The translations under genes and the position numbers were made by a program. The notes beneath the pieces were generated by a model, which did no database searches, was not told the origin of the DNA, and was given only the letters and a program-made list of their open reading frames with translations. DNA of 64,000 nucleotides from UBA9926 sp023261215 (lineage in GTDB: Bacteria; Pseudomonadota; Gammaproteobacteria; Pseudomonadales; Azotimanducaceae): NCBI GenBank assembly GCA_038136035.1, contig JAYPYV010000008.1, positions 22,078-86,077 of the forward strand, written 5' to 3'. Every line of letters begins with the position of its first letter. Within the stretch, counting starts at the first letter, position 1. Below are positions 60,471-64,000 of the stretch, piece after piece.

Positions 60471-61175
60471 GTGCGCGACATTCGACTGTTTCAAATCCCG
60501 GAGCATGCATGCAGCTATTTGGAAGACCAAACGGCTAGCACGGTATTTATTGATCCAGAGCTACCGCTCGACCGCGGGCTGATCTCGGCACTTTCGCGTA
60601 TTGGATTCAGACGCAGCGGCGAGCATGTCTATCGTCCGCACTGCGCCAATTGTCGAGCGTGTGTGCCAACCCGCATCATCGCCTCTGCCTTCAAGCCGAG
60701 CCGAGGTCAGCGGCGAATACTTGCGAAAAATCAAGGGCTATCAATGCACATCGAGATGCCCTCCAATTCAGATGAGATTTATTCTCTCTATGCGCAGTAC
60801 ATCAGCGTGCGTCACCAGGATGGCGACATGTACCCGCCTTCTCGGTCGCAGTTTGAATCTTTCCTGCTAGCCCCGGCGCCAACGGTTCGATTCATTTCTT
60901 TTCGCCGAGGCCACAAACTCCTCGCGGTCATGGTGGGCGATGAACTCGATGATGGTTGGTCCGCCGTTTACTCGTTCTTCGATCCGGAAGAAGCCGGTCA
61001 ATCACTCGGAACCTACATGATTCTCAAACTCATTGAGATCACGGCGCGAAGTGACGCGGGCTATGTCTACCTGGGTTACCACATCGAGGACTGTAACAAG
61101 ATGAATTACAAGCTGAATTTCAGTCCCAGTGAGCAACTGATCGACGATCGATGGATAACGCCTCTGAGGACATGA
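60471..61175 (+). CDS. bpt: Aspartate/glutamate leucyltransferase Bpt (arginyltransferase homologue)
   Basis: A 234-residue enzyme that transfers Leu to N-terminal Asp or Glu. The Cys-rich N-terminal pattern is present: EHACSYLEDQTASTVFIDPE and HVYRPHCANCRACVPTRI, which carry the conserved Cys residues. YSFFDPEEAGQSLGTYMILK and VYLGYHIEDCNKMNYKLNFS are the GNAT-like end. The start is GTG. Together with Aat it completes both bacterial branches of the N-degron pathway next to clpA. Confidence 0.94.
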   Translation: MRDIRLFQIPEHACSYLEDQTASTVFIDPELPLDRGLISALSRIGFRRSGEHVYRPHCANCRACVPTRIIASAFKPSRGQRRILAKNQGLSMHIEMPSNSDEIYSLYAQYISVRHQDGDMYPPSRSQFESFLLAPAPTVRFISFRRGHKLLAVMVGDELDDGWSAVYSFFDPEEAGQSLGTYMILKLIEITARSDAGYVYLGYHIEDCNKMNYKLNFSPSEQLIDDRWITPLRT

Positions 61176-61240
61176 TCACTTTGCGCCATGAGGCGCTTTC
61201 GGGCAAAATGCGACCTCCCAATTAGGCACTCCAAGACTTT

Positions 61241-61456
61241 ATGGCGAAGGAAGATCAAATCCAACTCTCTGGCACGGTGGTCGACACTCTGCCGAATACG
61301 ATGTTCAGAGTAGAGCTCGAAAATGGCCACGTGATCATGGCCCATATCTCGGGAAAGATGCGTAAGAATTACATCCGTATTCTGACGGGAGACAAAGTCA
61401 AGGTTGAGCTTTCACCCTACGACTTATCTAAGGGGCGCATTACCTTCAGGGAATAA
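61241..61456 (+). CDS. infA: Translation initiation factor IF-1
   Basis: A 71-residue OB-fold factor that binds the ribosomal A site. MAKEDQIQLSGTVVDTLPNT, FRVELENGHVIMAHISGKMR and ILTGDKVKVELSPYDLSKGR leave no doubt. It is convergent with clpA, with 15 bases between the stops and no terminator visible. Confidence 0.97.
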   Translation: MAKEDQIQLSGTVVDTLPNTMFRVELENGHVIMAHISGKMRKNYIRILTGDKVKVELSPYDLSKGRITFRE

Positions 61457-61471
61457 CGCGCTGCGCTTCAA

Positions 61472-63730
61472 TCAGTGAACGAGCGCCTCCTCAATTCGAA
61501 GCACCAACTCACCCTCTTCTTCATCCACGACCACGGCACCGCCACCCTCTGATAACCGGCCGAACAGAATATCCTCGGCCAGCGGCTTTTTGATGCGATC
61601 TTGAATGAGGCGCTGCATCGGCCTCGCGCCCATGAGCTCATCGTAACCATTCACCGCAAGCCAGTCACGGGCTGCGTCGGTGACGTCCAGCTGGACTTTC
61701 TTGTCATCAAGCTGCACCTGGATCGCCACCAGAAACTTATCTACCACTGTTTTGATCACGTCCCGACTGAGCGGCCCGAAGGGAATAATCGCATCCAAGC
61801 GATTTCGGAACTCAGGTGTAAACATCTTCTTCAGCACTTCCATGCCGTCAAGCGCATGATCCTGAATTTGGAAACCAATAGACGACCGGGACATCTCAGC
61901 CGCGCCGGCATTCGTGGTCATCACCAGGATGACGTTTCTAAAATCCGCACCCCTGCCGTTGTTGTCTGTAAGCCGGCCATGATCCATCACCTGGAGTAGC
62001 AAGTTGTATACATCCGGGTGCGCCTTCTCGATTTCGTCGAGGAGTAGCACGCAATGCGGATGCTTGGTAATGGCTTCGGTCAACAACCCCCCCTGATCAA
62101 AACCCACGTAGCCAGGCGGTGCACCAATTAAGCGCGACACCGTGTGACGTTCCATGTATTCGGACATGTCGAATCGAATCAGCTCAACGCCCATGATGGT
62201 GGCCAGCTGACGACACACTTCCGTCTTGCCAACACCGGTGGGACCCGAGAACAAAAACGAGCCGATGGGCTTCTCGCCCTCACGCAACCCCGCCCTCGCA
62301 AGCTTAATGGCGCTGGAAAGCGAAGAAATCGCTTCGTCTTGGCCGAAGATCACCATTTTCAAGTTGGTCTCAAGATCTTTGAGCGATTCCTTCTCATTGG
62401 AATTGATGCTGGCCGAGGGTATACGCGCAATCTTGGCAACCATCTTTTCCACATCGGAAACGTTAATCATTTTCTTGCGACGACTGGCAGGTTGGAGCTG
62501 CTGATACGCGCCCACCTCATCGATCACGTCAATCGCTTTATCGGGCATAAAGCGATCATTGATATAACGACTGGCGAGTTCCGCCGCCACGCGAAGACTG
62601 CGGTCCGTGTATTTGAGCTGATGATGCTCCTCAAACTTAGACTTCAACCCTTTCAAAATATGATAGGTGTCTTCGACGCTGGGCTCAGTGACGTCGATCT
62701 TTTGAAACCGCCTAGAGAGTGCGCGGTCTTTATCAAAGATGCCTCGATACTCCTGGTAGGTCGTAGAACCCAGGCAACGAATCTCCCCTGATGCCAAGAG
62801 CGGCTTCAATAAGTTCGACGCGTCCATGACCCCACCAGAAGCTGCACCGGCGCCAATAATTGTGTGGATCTCATCGATAAACAAAATTTGGTTAGGCGTG
62901 CGCTTCAACTCATTGAGCAGCCCTTTCAGGCGCTTTTCAAAATCCCCACGGTATTTGGTACCCGCAAGAAGCGCCCCAAGATCAAGGGCAAACACCGTGC
63001 TGTCTTGGATGACTTCAGGCACCTGACCATCCACGATGAGACGCGCTAGCCCTTCGGCGATGGCTGTTTTACCAACGCCACTTTCCCCCACCAAAAGGGG
63101 GTTATTTTTGCGCCTGCGCGATAAGGTTTGAATGACTCGCTCAATCTCCTCACTGCGCCCTATCAATGGGTCGATTTTCCCGGCTTTCGCTTGTTCATTG
63201 AGGTTTGTGGCGTAGCTTTCAAGCGGACTGGGCTTGCGCTCTTCCTCCCCCTCGGCTGCATCGCTTGCATCCGCATCTGCAGGCTCTTCTTGTCCGTCCT
63301 TGCGAACCCCGTGAGAGATGTAATTCACCACGTCGATTCGCTGAATATCCTGATCTTTCAGCAAATAGACCGCGTGGCTCTCACCTTCAGCAAACAACGC
63401 AACGAGAAGATGCGCACCCGTCACTTCTTTTTTACCCGACGATTGAACATGGAAGACCGCCCGCTGGAGCACCCGTTGGAAACCCAGCGTTGGTTGCGTT
63501 TCACGATCATCCTGCTGCTCAGGAATCAGTGGTGTGGTCTCACTGATGAAGCTCTCGAGCTCCGCGCGAAGCTTGTCTATATTTGCTGCGCACGCCTTAA
63601 GCACTGTGACCGCAGCGGTATTATCCAAGAGCGACAGAAGCAAATGCTCGACGGTCATCATTTCGTGGCGCTTGGTTCGCGCGTCTTTGAATGCCAGATT
63701 CAACGACACCTCTAATTCTCGACTTAGCAT
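61472..63730 (-). CDS. clpA: ATP-dependent Clp protease ATP-binding subunit ClpA
   Basis: A 752-residue Hsp100 unfoldase that feeds substrates to ClpP. It has the N-terminal Clp repeat domain (LSRELEVSLNLAFKDARTKR; binds ClpS), D1 with Walker A VGESGVGKTAIAEGLARLIV, and D2 with Walker A FSGPTGVGKTEVCRQLATIM. D1 Walker B is ILFIDEIHTIIGAGAASGG. An acidic insert (EEPADADASDAAEGEEER) links the N domain and D1. AAGGA lies before the ATG. The adaptor gene clpS, normally just upstream, is not found within the remaining 270 bases. Confidence 0.96.
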   Translation of the reverse strand: MLSRELEVSLNLAFKDARTKRHEMMTVEHLLLSLLDNTAAVTVLKACAANIDKLRAELESFISETTPLIPEQQDDRETQPTLGFQRVLQRAVFHVQSSGKKEVTGAHLLVALFAEGESHAVYLLKDQDIQRIDVVNYISHGVRKDGQEEPADADASDAAEGEEERKPSPLESYATNLNEQAKAGKIDPLIGRSEEIERVIQTLSRRRKNNPLLVGESGVGKTAIAEGLARLIVDGQVPEVIQDSTVFALDLGALLAGTKYRGDFEKRLKGLLNELKRTPNQILFIDEIHTIIGAGAASGGVMDASNLLKPLLASGEIRCLGSTTYQEYRGIFDKDRALSRRFQKIDVTEPSVEDTYHILKGLKSKFEEHHQLKYTDRSLRVAAELASRYINDRFMPDKAIDVIDEVGAYQQLQPASRRKKMINVSDVEKMVAKIARIPSASINSNEKESLKDLETNLKMVIFGQDEAISSLSSAIKLARAGLREGEKPIGSFLFSGPTGVGKTEVCRQLATIMGVELIRFDMSEYMERHTVSRLIGAPPGYVGFDQGGLLTEAITKHPHCVLLLDEIEKAHPDVYNLLLQVMDHGRLTDNNGRGADFRNVILVMTTNAGAAEMSRSSIGFQIQDHALDGMEVLKKMFTPEFRNRLDAIIPFGPLSRDVIKTVVDKFLVAIQVQLDDKKVQLDVTDAARDWLAVNGYDELMGARPMQRLIQDRIKKPLAEDILFGRLSEGGGAVVVDEEEGELVLRIEEALVH

Positions 63731-63934
63731 ACGATTTCCTTGTTTCTGTGCTCGTCTGTTGCCGTATCTATTCGACCCATTGGGATCATCTCACTTCACT
63801 ATCAACCCGTAACGGGTAACGTCTTCGTTGCTGGCCCCATTCACCGCTCGGTAGCCATTGATTACACGAGGGGTACCTCTATTCCACTGGCGTTTCTAAC
63901 CATCTGGGCCCGCCGCATCACCCGCAGTTTGGTT

Positions 63935-64000
63935 CTAGTGCGCCTCGACTTTCAAGGTTACCTCAAAGCAACCACGCTTCACTCTGCCTTTGCGTTCCCT
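63935..64000 (-). CDS. Possible C-terminal fragment of an unidentified gene at the right edge
   Basis: A minus-strand frame enters from the right edge and ends with TAG at 63937-63935. The 21 visible residues end RVKRGCFEVTLKVEAH. It does not look like ClpS. The run RGCFEVTL faintly recalls the RRGSFEVTL stretch of SelH-type thioredoxin-fold proteins, but those continue for some 40 residues afterwards. It may be non-coding. Confidence 0.25.
   Translation of the reverse strand, partial: RERKGRVKRGCFEVTLKVEAH

Noticed and set aside
63128..63715. A 195-codon plus-strand open frame
   Set aside because: Antisense to clpA, whose identity is certain; no ribosome site or familiar sequence.
63731..64000. 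Search for clpS upstream of clpA
   Set aside because: No reading frame with the LLNDDYTPM-type motif is present on the minus strand in this stretch.

Overview
The window reads as chromosome of a gammaproteobacterium, probably a free-living aerobic (marine-type) heterotroph. GC content looks mid-50s percent by eye. The strongest clue is the block from about 49.9 kb to the right edge: yccA, tusD-C-B-E, serS, crcB, rarA, lolA, ftsK, trxB, aat, bpt, infA, clpA. This order matches Pseudomonas and relatives. Three runs of exactly 100 N (19496-19595, 33019-33118, 55846-55945) mark it as a draft scaffold. Two gaps interrupt genes (an acyl-CoA dehydrogenase and lolA) and one sits inside an 11-bp tandem repeat. 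No rRNA, tRNA, IS element, prophage or CRISPR array was recognised.

Left part (1-49 kb) is accessory metabolism and envelope functions, mostly single genes or short operons. In order it holds: an amidase (partial), a CYP153-like P450, a secreted penicillin-acylase-family hydrolase, an F420-type LLM oxidoreductase, a lipid A modification pair (EptA/MCR-type phosphoethanolamine transferase with a PAP2 phosphatase), a VOC-GNAT pair, and a NIPSNAP / Gfo-Idh-MocA / PhyH operon. Next come a tightly coupled three-gene ExbB/ExbD-like membrane cassette, a PQQ alcohol dehydrogenase with fused cytochrome c, a class III CoA-transferase, a secreted DnaQ-fold protein, an acyl-CoA dehydrogenase, a 5'-nucleotidase and a Baeyer-Villiger-type monooxygenase. 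These are followed by a UspA-like/ArsB-NhaD permease pair, a membrane-anchored GltB-like FMN protein, a second LLM oxidoreductase, a formyltransferase, a class C beta-lactamase-fold hydrolase, an APH-like phosphotransferase, a Fes-like esterase, an M20 amidohydrolase, a COG4637-type ATPase, a group D flavin monooxygenase and an SDR. The left part ends with an adaptor-RND-RND efflux operon, a Tat-exported LD-carboxypeptidase and a NupC-type nucleoside transporter. Together these suggest oxidation of alkanes, alcohols, ketones and acyl-CoAs, amide and peptide scavenging, and envelope defence.

Right part (49-64 kb) is housekeeping. It covers BI-1/YccA, the TusBCDE sulfur relay for tRNA 2-thiolation, seryl-tRNA synthetase, fluoride export, RarA, LolA, FtsK, thioredoxin reductase, two N-degron aminoacyl-transferases (Aat, Bpt), IF-1 and ClpA. 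ClpS, which normally precedes clpA, is not seen in the 270 bases upstream of it.

The best candidate for something undescribed is the three-gene proton-channel-like cassette at 11463-13245, whose first gene appears to lack a standard start codon. Other notable points are the exported DEDDh-fold protein missing a catalytic Asp, the 11-bp repeat at an assembly break, a 52-bp extremely AT-rich patch between convergent genes, and an inverted-repeat leader upstream of trxB.
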